DNA of 64,000 nucleotides from Dehalococcoidia bacterium. GTDB lineage: Bacteria > Chloroflexota > Dehalococcoidia > Lucifugimonadales > GCA-002694895. Location of the stretch: assembly GCA_029936815.1 (NCBI GenBank), contig JAPYRX010000002.1, positions 62,001 through 126,000 on the forward strand. The letters are read 5' to 3'. A program made the position numbers and the translations under genes. A model generated the notes under the pieces. The model was not told the origin of the DNA. It did no database searches and saw nothing but the letters and a program-made list of their open reading frames with translations. Positions 34,455 to 44,694 of the stretch are shown piece after piece. Within the stretch, counting starts at the first letter, position 1. Each line of letters opens with the position of its first letter.

Positions 34455-34963
34455 TATTAGATTCAAATGATTTTTCTAGAATGCTTAAACGTATTTCGCA
34501 TGAGATTTTAGAAAAAAATTCTGGTCCTCAAAAATTGGTTTTGATTGGGATGCATACAAGAGGTGTACCAATAGCCAAAAGAATTGCAAAATATATTGAA
34601 GAATTTGAAGGATTAAATATTCCTATAGCACAATTAGATGTTTCGTTTTATAGAGATGATATTGATAAAAAAATAAAAACTGATATTAACCCAACGATAA
34701 TTGAAACGAATATAAATGATTGTAATGTAATTTTAGTTGATGATGTTCTTTATACTGGAAGAAGCATAAGAGCTGCGATGGGTGCTTTGATGGATTATGG
34801 ACGGCCATCTAGAATCCAACTTTCAGTATTAATAGATAGAGGCCATAGAGAATTACCTATTTCTCCGGATTATATTGGTAAAAATATTCCAACTTCACAT
34901 GATGAAAAAATCAGAGTGCTAATTTCGGAAATTGACGGTTCAGATGGAGTTGAAATCGAATGA
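34442..34963 (+). CDS. pyrR: Bifunctional pyr operon regulator/uracil phosphoribosyltransferase
   Basis: PyrR binds the leader RNA when UMP is high and also has uracil phosphoribosyltransferase activity. 173 residues. LILDSNDFSRMLKRISHEILEKN aligns with the family N-terminus, fixing the TTG start at 34442 despite the absence of a Shine-Dalgarno. GMHTRGVPIAKRIA, the PRPP loop VILVDDVLYTGRSIRAAM, LIDRGHRELP and YIGKNIPTSHDEKIRV are all present. First gene of pyrR-pyrB-pyrC-carA-carB; pyrB overlaps by ATGA. Confidence 0.96.
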   Translation: MGKLILDSNDFSRMLKRISHEILEKNSGPQKLVLIGMHTRGVPIAKRIAKYIEEFEGLNIPIAQLDVSFYRDDIDKKIKTDINPTIIETNINDCNVILVDDVLYTGRSIRAAMGALMDYGRPSRIQLSVLIDRGHRELPISPDYIGKNIPTSHDEKIRVLISEIDGSDGVEIE

Positions 34964-35940
34964 ATCCAGAGAGCCAATTAAAAAAACTGAATCATCTGTT
35001 AGACATTGATCAGCTGACTAGAGAAGATATTTTGTATATTTTTGAATTTACAAACAAGCTTGAATCAATATTGAAAAGAGCTGTCAGAAAAGTTCCGGTG
35101 TTAAGAGGTAAAACTATAATAAATTATTTTTCTGAACCTAGCACAAGAACTAGAGTGTCATTTGAAAATGCCGGTAAAATACTTTCAGCAGATGTTATTA
35201 ATATGTCATCAAGCGGCAGTAGTGACGAAAAAGGAGAATCTCTTTTAAATACAGTAGAAACACTTGAATCAATAGGTGCAAATTTATTGGTTATGAGACA
35301 TTATGATTCTGGGGCTCCGTATTTTGTTGCAAGAAATATAAATATCCCAATCATAAATGCAGGAGATGGTTCGCATGCACATCCTACTCAGAATCTAATA
35401 GATTTATACACAGTCTACAAACAAGTTGGAGATATTGACGGATTAAATTTAACTATACTAGGAGATAATATTCATAGTAGAGTAGCTAGATCTACAACGC
35501 TAGGGTTTTCTGAAATGGGCGCAAATATAACCTTTTGTGCTCCTCCTACAATGGACGCTAAATATTTAAGTAATCATTCAACTGATTTTGAAGGCGTGCA
35601 TTGGCCTAAAGTAACATATACACATGATATTAAATCTGCATTTAATAATGCAGATTTAATTATGGTTTTGAGAACACAATTTGAACGTAAATCGAATTTG
35701 GTTTTCCCTAATATTAATGAATATACAAGGATGTTTAAATTGAATGAAGAAGTTTTAGGATATGCTCCTAAAAATGTAAGAATTTTACACCCTGGCCCTA
35801 TGAATTTAGGAGTTGAAATAGATGGTTATATATCAAATTCAGATAAAACTTTAATTAAACAACAAGTGAAAAATAGTGTATCAATTAGGATGGCATTGCT
35901 GTTGATTTTGATAGGAGATTATTCATTAGATTCAATTTAA
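34960..35940 (+). CDS. pyrB: Aspartate carbamoyltransferase catalytic subunit
   Basis: Condenses carbamoyl phosphate with aspartate in pyrimidine synthesis. 326 residues. FSEPSTRTRVSFENAGK is the carbamoyl-phosphate loop; GDGSHAHPTQNLIDLYT, LGDNIHSRVARS, and the C-terminal LHPGPMNLGVEID are typical. No pyrI regulatory subunit follows, as in most organisms outside enterics and archaea. Overlaps pyrR by 4 bases and precedes pyrC by 15. Confidence 0.97.
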   Translation: MNPESQLKKLNHLLDIDQLTREDILYIFEFTNKLESILKRAVRKVPVLRGKTIINYFSEPSTRTRVSFENAGKILSADVINMSSSGSSDEKGESLLNTVETLESIGANLLVMRHYDSGAPYFVARNINIPIINAGDGSHAHPTQNLIDLYTVYKQVGDIDGLNLTILGDNIHSRVARSTTLGFSEMGANITFCAPPTMDAKYLSNHSTDFEGVHWPKVTYTHDIKSAFNNADLIMVLRTQFERKSNLVFPNINEYTRMFKLNEEVLGYAPKNVRILHPGPMNLGVEIDGYISNSDKTLIKQQVKNSVSIRMALLLILIGDYSLDSI

Positions 35941-35955
35941 GGATAATTAATAAAC

Positions 35956-37284
35956 ATGAGACAATTAATAAAAAATGGTAAAGTATTTGATGGCCAGTCA
36001 GATTCTTTGAAAAATGTGGATATATTAATTAATGGGAAATACATTGAAGACGTGGGGAAATTTGACTTGTCTGAAAAAGATATCGAAATAATAGATGCAA
36101 ATAATTGTATAGTTAGTCCTGGATTTATAGATATACATTCGCACTTGAGAGAACCTGGATATGAATATAAAGAAACTATCGCGACAGGTACGAGGGCAGC
36201 CGCAAAAGGTGGATTCACATCTATTTGTGCTATGCCTACCACAATCCCAGTTTTAGATTCACAAGATTCTTTGGAATATCTTAAAGAACTATGTAATGAC
36301 AAATCTATCATAAAAGTTTTACCTATATCTGCAGTTACAATAGGAAGAGAAGGTAAAGAGATTGTGGAAATGCAATCTTTAGTAGACGCCGGAGCAATAG
36401 GATTCAGCGATGATGGAGACCCCGTGTCAGATGACTATATTATGAAAATGTCTTTAGAGTATAGCAAAATGGTTGGAAGGCCTATAATGAATCATTGTGA
36501 TGACAGAGGTATCAATTATAAAGCTAAAGGAGTAATGAATGAGGGTTTCTTAGCACAGAGATTGGGTTGTGATGGTATTCCAAATGCAGCCGAGGCATCT
36601 ATGTTGTCAAGAGATATGTTATTAACTGAATTGACGGGGGGAAATTATCATGCTTGCCATATATCAGCCTCACAATCATTAGATATTTTGAAGAATGCTA
36701 GAGAAAGAGGAGTGCCTTTTACTGCTGAAGTCACCCCGCATCATTTAACTTTAACGGAGGAATATATACTAGGTTCATCTGAAAATGATAGAAATCAAAT
36801 TGGAAAGAATGCTTACAATACAAATGCAAAAGTTTTTCCTCCTTTGAGGACGAAATCTGATATTCGATCAATGATAAATGGAATAAAAGATGATTTGATT
36901 ACAATAATTGCTACCGACCATGCACCGCATGGTTTTGAAGATAAAATGACAACAATATCTCAAGCAGATTTTGGAATAAGTAATTTTGAAACTGCTTTGG
37001 GATCAGTTCTAGAAATTGTACATTCAAACGAAATTGAATTAGTTAAATTATTAAAATGCATGACTTCTAATCCTGCTAGTTTCCTTAAAGAAAAAATAGG
37101 AAGAATTGAAAAAAAATATCCCGCGGATATTACCATATTTGATAGTAATGAAAAATGGACAGTAGAATCAGACAAATTTATTTCTAAAGGTAAAAACACT
37201 CCTATAGAAGGCAAAGAATTAACAGGTAAAGTTATAACTACCATCGTTGATGGAGAAATAGTATATTCATGTTTTGGAGAATAA
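35956..37284 (+). CDS. pyrC: Dihydroorotase
   Basis: Class I dihydroorotase of 442 residues, closing carbamoyl aspartate to dihydroorotate. PGFIDIHSHLREPGYEYKET has the metal HxH, FSDDGDPVSDD, NHCDDRG, HISASQSLDIL, and the catalytic Asp in IATDHAPHGFEDK. AAGGA lies 12 bases before the ATG, partly in the pyrB stop. Third pyr gene; carA starts 1 base after its stop. Confidence 0.96.
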   Translation: MRQLIKNGKVFDGQSDSLKNVDILINGKYIEDVGKFDLSEKDIEIIDANNCIVSPGFIDIHSHLREPGYEYKETIATGTRAAAKGGFTSICAMPTTIPVLDSQDSLEYLKELCNDKSIIKVLPISAVTIGREGKEIVEMQSLVDAGAIGFSDDGDPVSDDYIMKMSLEYSKMVGRPIMNHCDDRGINYKAKGVMNEGFLAQRLGCDGIPNAAEASMLSRDMLLTELTGGNYHACHISASQSLDILKNARERGVPFTAEVTPHHLTLTEEYILGSSENDRNQIGKNAYNTNAKVFPPLRTKSDIRSMINGIKDDLITIIATDHAPHGFEDKMTTISQADFGISNFETALGSVLEIVHSNEIELVKLLKCMTSNPASFLKEKIGRIEKKYPADITIFDSNEKWTVESDKFISKGKNTPIEGKELTGKVITTIVDGEIVYSCFGE

Positions 37285-37285
37285 T

Positions 37286-38386
37286 ATGAACACGGGGTAT
37301 TTGGTTTTGTCAGATCAATCAATTTATAAAGGTACAATATTTGGATTTGGGAATATTTCATTTGGAGAAGTAGTTTTTAATACTTCTATGACTGGATATC
37401 AAGAGATATTAACTGATCCTTCATATAGAGGGCAAATTGTAATACAAACATATCCATTGATCGGAAATTATGGAATAAATGAATTAACTAGTGAATCTAA
37501 TAAAATTCAAGTATCTGGTTATGTTGTAAGAAAATATGAAAATTATCCAAGTCATATTTCTTCAAAAATATCTTTGGAGGAATTTTTAATAAAAGAGAAA
37601 ATAATAGGTATTTCAAATATAGATACCCGTGCCATAGTTAAAAAGATTCGATCAGAAGGAGTGATGAATGGAGTGATTGTAAGAGGAGATAACCCTCAAA
37701 AAGGAATAAATTTTTTGAAATCAGCACCTTCTTATGAAACTTTGGATTTGGCTGAAGGAGTATCAAACATTGATATTTTAAATAAAAAATATGGAGATTC
37801 ATCAGATTTTTCAAAATATAAAATTGCTGTTATTGACTGTGGGGTAAAAGAAAATATTTTAAAACTTTTAAATAAACGTAAATGTAATATTGAAATATTT
37901 CCTACAGATTTTAACGTTCAAGACTTAATTGAATTTAATCCCGATGGTATATTGATTTCACCAGGCCCGGGAGATCCTAAAAACATGGATTTTCTTGTCT
38001 CAAAGATCAAAAACATTGTTAAGAAATATCCGATTTTTGGAATATGCTTAGGTCATCAAATATTAGCAAGGTCATTTGGTGCAGAAACTTACAAATTGAA
38101 ATTTGGACATCGTGGAGGAAACCAGCCTGTAAAAGATTTAAGTACTAATAAAGTTTATATTACAGCACAGAATCATGGATATGCTGTAGATTCAAATATA
38201 GATTCTAATGTAATTGAAATTACACATATGAATTTAAACGATGATACTGTGTCTGGATTTAAACATAAATCATTACCTGTTATGGGAATCCAATATCATT
38301 CTGAGGCTTCCCCCGGACCTCGTGACAGCGAGTATATTTTTGACGAATTTATAGCATTAATTGAATTACAGAGGAATAATAATTGA
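37286..38386 (+). CDS. carA: Carbamoyl-phosphate synthase small (glutaminase) subunit
   Basis: Hydrolyses glutamine and passes ammonia to CarB. About 366 residues. [34 protein letters not shown] and GNYGIN form the N-terminal domain; the class I amidotransferase domain has the nucleophile Cys in [14 protein letters not shown] and [20 protein letters not shown] with His and Glu. I use the ATG at 37286 with GGAG 7 bases upstream inside the pyrC stop region, not the track TTG at 37274. carB overlaps by 4 bases. Confidence 0.96.
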   Translation: MNTGYLVLSDQSIYKGTIFGFGNISFGEVVFNTSMTGYQEILTDPSYRGQIVIQTYPLIGNYGINELTSESNKIQVSGYVVRKYENYPSHISSKISLEEFLIKEKIIGISNIDTRAIVKKIRSEGVMNGVIVRGDNPQKGINFLKSAPSYETLDLAEGVSNIDILNKKYGDSSDFSKYKIAVIDCGVKENILKLLNKRKCNIEIFPTDFNVQDLIEFNPDGILISPGPGDPKNMDFLVSKIKNIVKKYPIFGICLGHQILARSFGAETYKLKFGHRGGNQPVKDLSTNKVYITAQNHGYAVDSNIDSNVIEITHMNLNDDTVSGFKHKSLPVMGIQYHSEASPGPRDSEYIFDEFIALIELQRNNN

Positions 38387-41300
38387 AAGTTTTAGTACTA
38401 GGATCAGGGCCTATAATTATTGGACAAGCAGCTGAGTTTGATTATGCAGGAACTCAGGCATGCAGATCATTAAGAGAAGAAGGAATTGAAACTGTATTGT
38501 TAAATTCAAATCCCGCTACAATCATGACAGACATGGATATTGCTGATGTTGTATACATTGAACCAATGACTGTGGAAACTGTGGAGAAAATTCTTGTACA
38601 AGAACAACCTGATGCTATACTTCCGACTTTAGGTGGTCAAACAGGATTAAATTTAGCTATGGATTTGCATCACGCAGATATCTACAAGCAATATGATATC
38701 AAATTATTAGGTTCTCCAATTGATACAATTGAAAAAGCTGAAGATAGAGAAGGATTTAAAGATTTGATGAATAGTATTAATGAACCTGTTCCGGATAGTG
38801 CAGTAGCTGAGTCTGTTCAAGAATCAAAGGAAATTGCACTTTCGATTGGATTGCCTGTAGTAGTTAGACCTGCTTACACACTAGGGGGTACAGGTGGAGG
38901 AATAGCAGACACTCTAGAGGAATTAGAAAAAATTGCAGAATCAGGAATTAAAGCAAGCCCAATAAATCAAATATTGATTGAAAAATCATTGGTAGGATGG
39001 AAAGAATTAGAATTTGAAGTTATGAGAGATTCAAATGATAATTGTATTACAGTTTGTAATATGGAAAATATTGATCCAATGGGAGTGCATACAGGAGATA
39101 GTATAGTTGTTGCTCCGAGCCAAACTCTTACAGATAAAGAATATCAAATGCTCAGAACATCAAGTTTGAAAATCATTAGACATTTGGGTGTGGAAGGAGG
39201 ATGTAATGTTCAATTTGCTTTAAAACCTAATGACCCAAAAGAACAGAGTGAAAGTGATGATTATTATGTGATAGAAGTAAATCCTAGAGTAAGCAGGAGT
39301 TCAGCTTTAGCTAGTAAAGCAACTGGATATCCGATAGCAAGAGTAGCTGCAAAAATTGCAATCGGTAAAACTTTAGATGAAATTGATAATGCGATCACGA
39401 AAAAAACCAAAGCCGTTTTTGAACCTGCTTTAGATTATTGTGTAGTAAAAATACCTAGATGGCCATTTGACAAATTTATATATGGCGATAGAACCTTAGG
39501 AACTCAAATGAAAGCTACAGGTGAAGTAATGGCAATTGATAGAACATTTGAGTCAGCATTTTTGAAAGCACTTAGAGGATTGGAAATTACGGGTAAATCA
39601 TTATTGTGGGAGAATGAAAATTGGACTGTTAAAGATTTAGATAGAAAAGATTTTTATAAACCTACAGATGAAAGACTTTGGGCTATATTATTTGCATTAA
39701 GAAACGGAGTTGATGTGAATTATATTAATAAAATAACTGGAATAGATTTTTGGTTTTTAAATGCATTTAAACTTATAATTGATACAGAAAAAAATGTAGC
39801 TCAATCTGCTTTTGAAAAAGACAAATTGTATGAATTCAAAAGACTAGGATTAAGTGATAAAATAATTGCCGAATTATCACATACATCTGAAGAGACAATA
39901 AGAGAATTTAGAAAGACAAATGAAATTATACCTGTATATAAAATGGTTGATACATGTGCAGCTGAATTTGAAGCAGTAACTCCTTATTTTTATAGTACAT
40001 ACGAGAGTGAAAACGAAGCAATCCCATTGAAAGGATTGAAAGCTGCAGTTTTTGGTAGTGGCCCAATTCGAATTGGTCAAGGCATAGAATTTGATTATTG
40101 TTCTGTTCATGCAGCATGGGCGTTAAATGATATTAATTACAAAAGTATAATGATTAACTCAAATCCCGAAACAGTTTCAACAGATTTTGATACTAGTGAC
40201 AGATTATATTTTGAACCTTTAGATTTTGAATCTGTTGCAAATATTATTGATAACGAAAATCTCGAAAATAATGTTAAAACTATTGTTCAATTTGGAGGTC
40301 AGACTGCTATAAATCTTTCATCCCAAATTGATAATAATAAATATGAGATATTAGGTTCTCCAGTTCATTCTATAAATACAGCTTCTGACAGAGGATTGTT
40401 TGAAGAATTTTTGAAAGATATTAAAATACCCAATCCCCCGGGAGCAACCGCCTCAAATACGAATGAAGCAGAAAATATAGCTAATAAATTGGGATATCCG
40501 GTTTTGGTAAGGCCAAGCTTTGTTCTTGGTGGAAGGGCAATGGATATTGCATATAAAGAAAGCGAATTAGAATCATTGTTAAAAGATGCTTTTGATGCAG
40601 GCGAAGGTAGGCCAGTTTTAATTGATAAGTATATATTGGGTAAAGAAGTTGAAGTAGACGCTGTTTGTGACGGTAAAGATGTCTTCATACCAGGAATTAT
40701 GGAACATATTGAAAAAGCTGGAGTACATAGTGGAGATTCAATGGCAGTATATCCTCCAATAAGTTTAACTGATAATCAGATAAATACAATTGTTGAATAT
40801 ACTACCAAAATAGCTTTGTCACTTGAAGTGAAAGGATTACTCAATATTCAATATGTAATTAACCAAAGCACAGATAATTCTAATCAAGAAGTTTTAGTAT
40901 TAGAAGTCAATCCAAGGGCAAGTCGAACCATTCCGTTTATCTCAAAAGTGACAAATGTCCCATTGGTAAATTTAGCTGTTAAAGTTATGGCTGGTAAAAC
41001 TTTAAATGAGATGGGATATAAATCCGGATTAGGTGAGAATAAAAAATTATATGCTGTAAAGGCTCCAGTGTTTTCCATGTCAAAATTGGTAGGAGTCGAC
41101 ACAACACTAGGTCCTGAAATGAAATCAACTGGCGAAGTTATGGGAATAGACACAGATTTTAATGCGGCAATGTACAAAGCTTTAATTTCTTCTGGTATGG
41201 CAATACCCGACACAGGTACTGTGTTGATTAGTATAGCTGACAGAGATAAAGATGATGTGAAAAAAATTATTACTGAATTAGATACGAAAGGATTTAATAT

Positions 41301-41631
41301 TTTAGCAACGGAAGGTACGAGCAAGCTAATAGAAAATATGGGGATAAAAGTGAATTCCATTCCTAAGGTTTATACAGAAATTCATCCTAATGTAGTTGAT
41401 GTAATTAATCATGGATTAGTCGATGTGGTAATAAATACAGTTACAGGAGAAAGTGAAATGATTAAAGATGGATTTGATATTAGAAGAGCAGCAGCTGAAA
41501 TGGATATTCCATGTTTCACTTCACTAGATGGGGCTTATGCTTCAATTGCTAGTGTGAACAAGAAGAAATTTGAGTATAATGTTAATCCTTTATCTAAATA
41601 TATTGAGGATAGTGATGGCTCCAACAAATGA
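38383..41631 (+). CDS. carB: Carbamoyl-phosphate synthase large subunit
   Basis: 1082 residues with the usual duplicated ATP-grasp architecture. [25 protein letters not shown] begins the first half; [24 protein letters not shown] begins the second, at about residue 550. [14 protein letters not shown] and [14 protein letters not shown] are the two ATP-binding loops, and the last ~140 residues form the MGS-like allosteric domain. The TTG start at 38383 overlaps the carA TGA. It supplies carbamoyl phosphate to PyrB and probably arginine synthesis. Confidence 0.97.
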   Translation: MKVLVLGSGPIIIGQAAEFDYAGTQACRSLREEGIETVLLNSNPATIMTDMDIADVVYIEPMTVETVEKILVQEQPDAILPTLGGQTGLNLAMDLHHADIYKQYDIKLLGSPIDTIEKAEDREGFKDLMNSINEPVPDSAVAESVQESKEIALSIGLPVVVRPAYTLGGTGGGIADTLEELEKIAESGIKASPINQILIEKSLVGWKELEFEVMRDSNDNCITVCNMENIDPMGVHTGDSIVVAPSQTLTDKEYQMLRTSSLKIIRHLGVEGGCNVQFALKPNDPKEQSESDDYYVIEVNPRVSRSSALASKATGYPIARVAAKIAIGKTLDEIDNAITKKTKAVFEPALDYCVVKIPRWPFDKFIYGDRTLGTQMKATGEVMAIDRTFESAFLKALRGLEITGKSLLWENENWTVKDLDRKDFYKPTDERLWAILFALRNGVDVNYINKITGIDFWFLNAFKLIIDTEKNVAQSAFEKDKLYEFKRLGLSDKIIAELSHTSEETIREFRKTNEIIPVYKMVDTCAAEFEAVTPYFYSTYESENEAIPLKGLKAAVFGSGPIRIGQGIEFDYCSVHAAWALNDINYKSIMINSNPETVSTDFDTSDRLYFEPLDFESVANIIDNENLENNVKTIVQFGGQTAINLSSQIDNNKYEILGSPVHSINTASDRGLFEEFLKDIKIPNPPGATASNTNEAENIANKLGYPVLVRPSFVLGGRAMDIAYKESELESLLKDAFDAGEGRPVLIDKYILGKEVEVDAVCDGKDVFIPGIMEHIEKAGVHSGDSMAVYPPISLTDNQINTIVEYTTKIALSLEVKGLLNIQYVINQSTDNSNQEVLVLEVNPRASRTIPFISKVTNVPLVNLAVKVMAGKTLNEMGYKSGLGENKKLYAVKAPVFSMSKLVGVDTTLGPEMKSTGEVMGIDTDFNAAMYKALISSGMAIPDTGTVLISIADRDKDDVKKIITELDTKGFNILATEGTSKLIENMGIKVNSIPKVYTEIHPNVVDVINHGLVDVVINTVTGESEMIKDGFDIRRAAAEMDIPCFTSLDGAYASIASVNKKKFEYNVNPLSKYIEDSDGSNK

Positions 41632-42100
41632 TAATGAAATAAATCAAAAAATCGGTATTTTACTCAGAAGAGAAATCGAAGCGAAATTAATTATTAAGTT
41701 AAGAGATTTTATGTCAAATGAATTAGGGGAAAATAAAACTAGGCATATCATTAGAGAAGTAATAAAAGGGATAGCAATAGATCAAGGAAATGAATTATCT
41801 AAAATCAAAGGGAATTCTCTTGATGCATTTATTGATAGACAAGAACCTTGGACTCGAGATGGATCTTTGGAAACTGAAATAATAAAAAAAGATACTAAAA
41901 GTTATCACTATAATGTTACAAAATGTAAGTATTCAGAAATGTACAAACTCATGGGATTAGAAGAAATAGGCTTTGACCTTTCTTGTAATAGAGATTTTAA
42001 TTTAGTAGCTGGATTTAACAAAAATATTAAATTGAAAAGAACAAAAACTTTAATGCAAGGTGATTCTTATTGTGATTTTAGATATGACGTGGAAAATTGA
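41615..42100 (+). CDS. ATC-hydrolase-like protein (L-2-amino-thiazoline-4-carboxylate hydrolase family)
   Basis: 161 residues starting at the ATG at 41615 ([12 protein letters not shown]), with GAGGA 5 bases upstream, inside the end of carB (17-base overlap); the track start at 41570 runs further into carB. The C-terminal half shows the family pattern [35 protein letters not shown] and [16 protein letters not shown], with conserved cysteines. The founding enzyme opens the thiazoline ring on the way to cysteine; many relatives are of unknown function. Last gene of the pyr run; a pyrimidine-linked ring hydrolase is conceivable but unsupported. Confidence 0.72.
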   Translation: MAPTNDNEINQKIGILLRREIEAKLIIKLRDFMSNELGENKTRHIIREVIKGIAIDQGNELSKIKGNSLDAFIDRQEPWTRDGSLETEIIKKDTKSYHYNVTKCKYSEMYKLMGLEEIGFDLSCNRDFNLVAGFNKNIKLKRTKTLMQGDSYCDFRYDVEN

Positions 42101-42108
42101 ACTAATTT

Positions 42109-44691
42109 ATGATTCCATCTAAATTAACATTAAACAACTTCATGTCTTATAAGGGAAAAACTGATGTTTTGGATTTTGATAGCTGGAACGTTGCATGTAT
42201 TACTGGTGACAATGGGAATGGTAAATCAGCAATTTTAGAAGCAATAACTTGGGTAGTTTGGGGAAAAACCAGAGTTCAAAGCTCTAAAGATCTGGTATCT
42301 AAAGGTGAGAATGAAATGTATGCAGAGTTTGAATTTCATATTGATTATTTAACTTCGGAGTCTTTGAAAAATTCTAAATATAGGATTTTAAGATCATTAA
42401 AATCAAAGGGATCCCAGAGGCTTAATGTAGAGCAATTTAATGGGATAGACTTTATTTCTATATCTGGTAACACCGTAGCGGAAACACAAAATATAATCGA
42501 AAAATTAGTTAACATGAACTACGAAACATTTGTAAATACTTCATATTTAATGCAAGGGAATGCAGATCGGTTCTCAAAATCACAGCCTACTAAAAGAAAA
42601 GAAATATTATCAGAGATTTTAAATTTAAATAAATGGCAAAAACTTTCAGATTTTGCTAGGAAGAAATTGAGTGAAACAAAAAATTCAGTTGAAGTAAACA
42701 AATTTCTACTTGATCGAACAGCTGATGAATTATTGAAATTAGATCCTGATCAATTAGGATTGGGAAATCACAGAAATGAATTGAAGAAAATTAATAATGA
42801 AATTAATGATTTAGAAAAAACTCGAAATGATTTTCAAGAAAACTTGAATTACTATAATGAATTACAAAACAATTCGTCAAGGAATAATGACAAATTATTC
42901 ACTGCAGAAGAAAAATTAAATTTTATTATTAATGAAATAAATTTTATTAATAAGGAAATAAAAGAAGATAAAAAATTGTTGTTGAATACTGACCAAATTA
43001 AAATTGATTACAATAATGTGTTGGAACAATATACAGAACTAAATAAATTAACTAACGTATTTACAACATATCAAGATTTGAATTCTGAATTGGGTGAAAT
43101 ACAATTAAAAATTTCAACTGAGTCCAATCGATTCGAATTTGAATTAAAAAATTTATCTAGCAATCTAAATGATTTGCAAAACAATATAGCCCAAGAAAAG
43201 AATTCATTCATTAACAATCAATTAATAGTTGATAAATTGAATCTTGAAAATGAAGATAGTAAATTAGCTAAAGAACAGTTACAAAACAAAATAAATAATG
43301 AATTGAAATCAATTGACAAAATCAATAATCATTTATTAAAAAATAATGCAATGATCGATGATTTAAATAAAAAAATAGATTTGCTTAATAGCCAGAATCA
43401 GATTTGCCCGCTTTGCAAATCTGATATGGATAATAATTCTAAAAAAAATCTTATTGATAATTTCAAATATGAAATAACTTTTCATTCAGACTTGATTGTT
43501 AAATCTCAAAACAACTTAAGCAATCACCAAAAGCAATATTCTTTTAATAATGAATCAATTGATAAAATTGGTAATGAAATTTTAGATGTAGAAAATAAAA
43601 TACAATTTTTAACAATTGAAAATAACAAAATTAAAGAATTAGGTGAAAATTACAAAAATAAGATTGATAAAATTACTAATGAAATAGATGATATTAAAGA
43701 TTACAAAAAAACTAATAAAGATTTTACAATCTTGAAAAATCAAGAAAAAGATTTGTATGAGAAAATTGATTTTCTTGATTTTGATAAAGACAAATATAAT
43801 TCTTTACAAAAAAAAATTCCAAATATCAAATCAGAATTTGAAAAAGAATTGTTTTATTTAGAGCAAGCTGAAAAAAGATACGACCGTAATATTATTAAAT
43901 TAAATACTATTGATAACAACAAACTCAATATTCAATCAGAAATTGAAATCATTGAACAAAATCTTAAGACGATTCTCGACGAAATTAATTCTATAGATAT
44001 AGATTTAGAAAAAATAAAACTTAACACTACCGAAATTGATGAGTTAACGAATAATAAGCACTTCAAATTAAACTACATTCAAAATTTAGAATCAAAAATA
44101 AAATTATCTGATGAAATTAAATCAAACAATAAAAACCTTTTTCTTGAACAAAACAATTTGGATATTTTGGTTAAAAGTTTTGGCACTAATGGAATTCAAT
44201 CTCAAATTATTGAATATTCTCTTCCGGAATTATCAAGAGAAACAAACAAGTTATTATCTTCCTTAACTGAGCATGGATTGTCTGTCGAATTCAGAAAAGT
44301 AGAAGGAAGGAAAATTAGTGGGACAGAATCTTATTCACAAGAAATTGAAATATTTATAGCAGATCATAATGGGGTTGTGCGTGATTACGAAACATATAGC
44401 GGAGGAGAATCATTTAGAATTGATTTTGCTATAAGAATAGCCTTGTCTAGATTAATTTCTCTTAGATCTGGAGTAAGATCTCCTATATTATTTATAGATG
44501 AAGGATTTGGTTCCCAAGATCAAATGGGACAAGATAGACTTAGAGAAGCAATCCAAGCTGTTAGTGCTTCAGATGATTATATGTTTAAAAAAATTATAGT
44601 CATCACCCACCTTGAAACTTTAAAAGAATCATTTGATAGAGCTGTAGAAGTTACTAAATTAAATGGAATTTCTTCTTTTTCATTAAATTAA
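42109..44691 (+). CDS. sbcC: Rad50/SbcC-type SMC-like ATPase
   Basis: 860 residues. The N-terminal ATPase half has NFMSYKGKTDVLDF, Walker A GDNGNGKSAILEAITWVVWG and the Q-loop SYLMQGNADRF. Long coiled coils (~180-430 and ~445-680) flank a zinc hook, QICPLCKSD, near residue 433. The C-terminal half has the signature ETYSGGESFRIDFAIRIALS and Walker B PILFIDEGFGSQD. It should pair with an Mre11/SbcD nuclease to process DNA ends, but no sbcD lies beside it in this window. The short length is nearer archaeal Rad50 than E. coli SbcC. Convergent with lepA, 3 bases apart. Confidence 0.93.
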   Translation: MIPSKLTLNNFMSYKGKTDVLDFDSWNVACITGDNGNGKSAILEAITWVVWGKTRVQSSKDLVSKGENEMYAEFEFHIDYLTSESLKNSKYRILRSLKSKGSQRLNVEQFNGIDFISISGNTVAETQNIIEKLVNMNYETFVNTSYLMQGNADRFSKSQPTKRKEILSEILNLNKWQKLSDFARKKLSETKNSVEVNKFLLDRTADELLKLDPDQLGLGNHRNELKKINNEINDLEKTRNDFQENLNYYNELQNNSSRNNDKLFTAEEKLNFIINEINFINKEIKEDKKLLLNTDQIKIDYNNVLEQYTELNKLTNVFTTYQDLNSELGEIQLKISTESNRFEFELKNLSSNLNDLQNNIAQEKNSFINNQLIVDKLNLENEDSKLAKEQLQNKINNELKSIDKINNHLLKNNAMIDDLNKKIDLLNSQNQICPLCKSDMDNNSKKNLIDNFKYEITFHSDLIVKSQNNLSNHQKQYSFNNESIDKIGNEILDVENKIQFLTIENNKIKELGENYKNKIDKITNEIDDIKDYKKTNKDFTILKNQEKDLYEKIDFLDFDKDKYNSLQKKIPNIKSEFEKELFYLEQAEKRYDRNIIKLNTIDNNKLNIQSEIEIIEQNLKTILDEINSIDIDLEKIKLNTTEIDELTNNKHFKLNYIQNLESKIKLSDEIKSNNKNLFLEQNNLDILVKSFGTNGIQSQIIEYSLPELSRETNKLLSSLTEHGLSVEFRKVEGRKISGTESYSQEIEIFIADHNGVVRDYETYSGGESFRIDFAIRIALSRLISLRSGVRSPILFIDEGFGSQDQMGQDRLREAIQAVSASDDYMFKKIIVITHLETLKESFDRAVEVTKLNGISSFSLN

Positions 44692-44694
44692 TTA

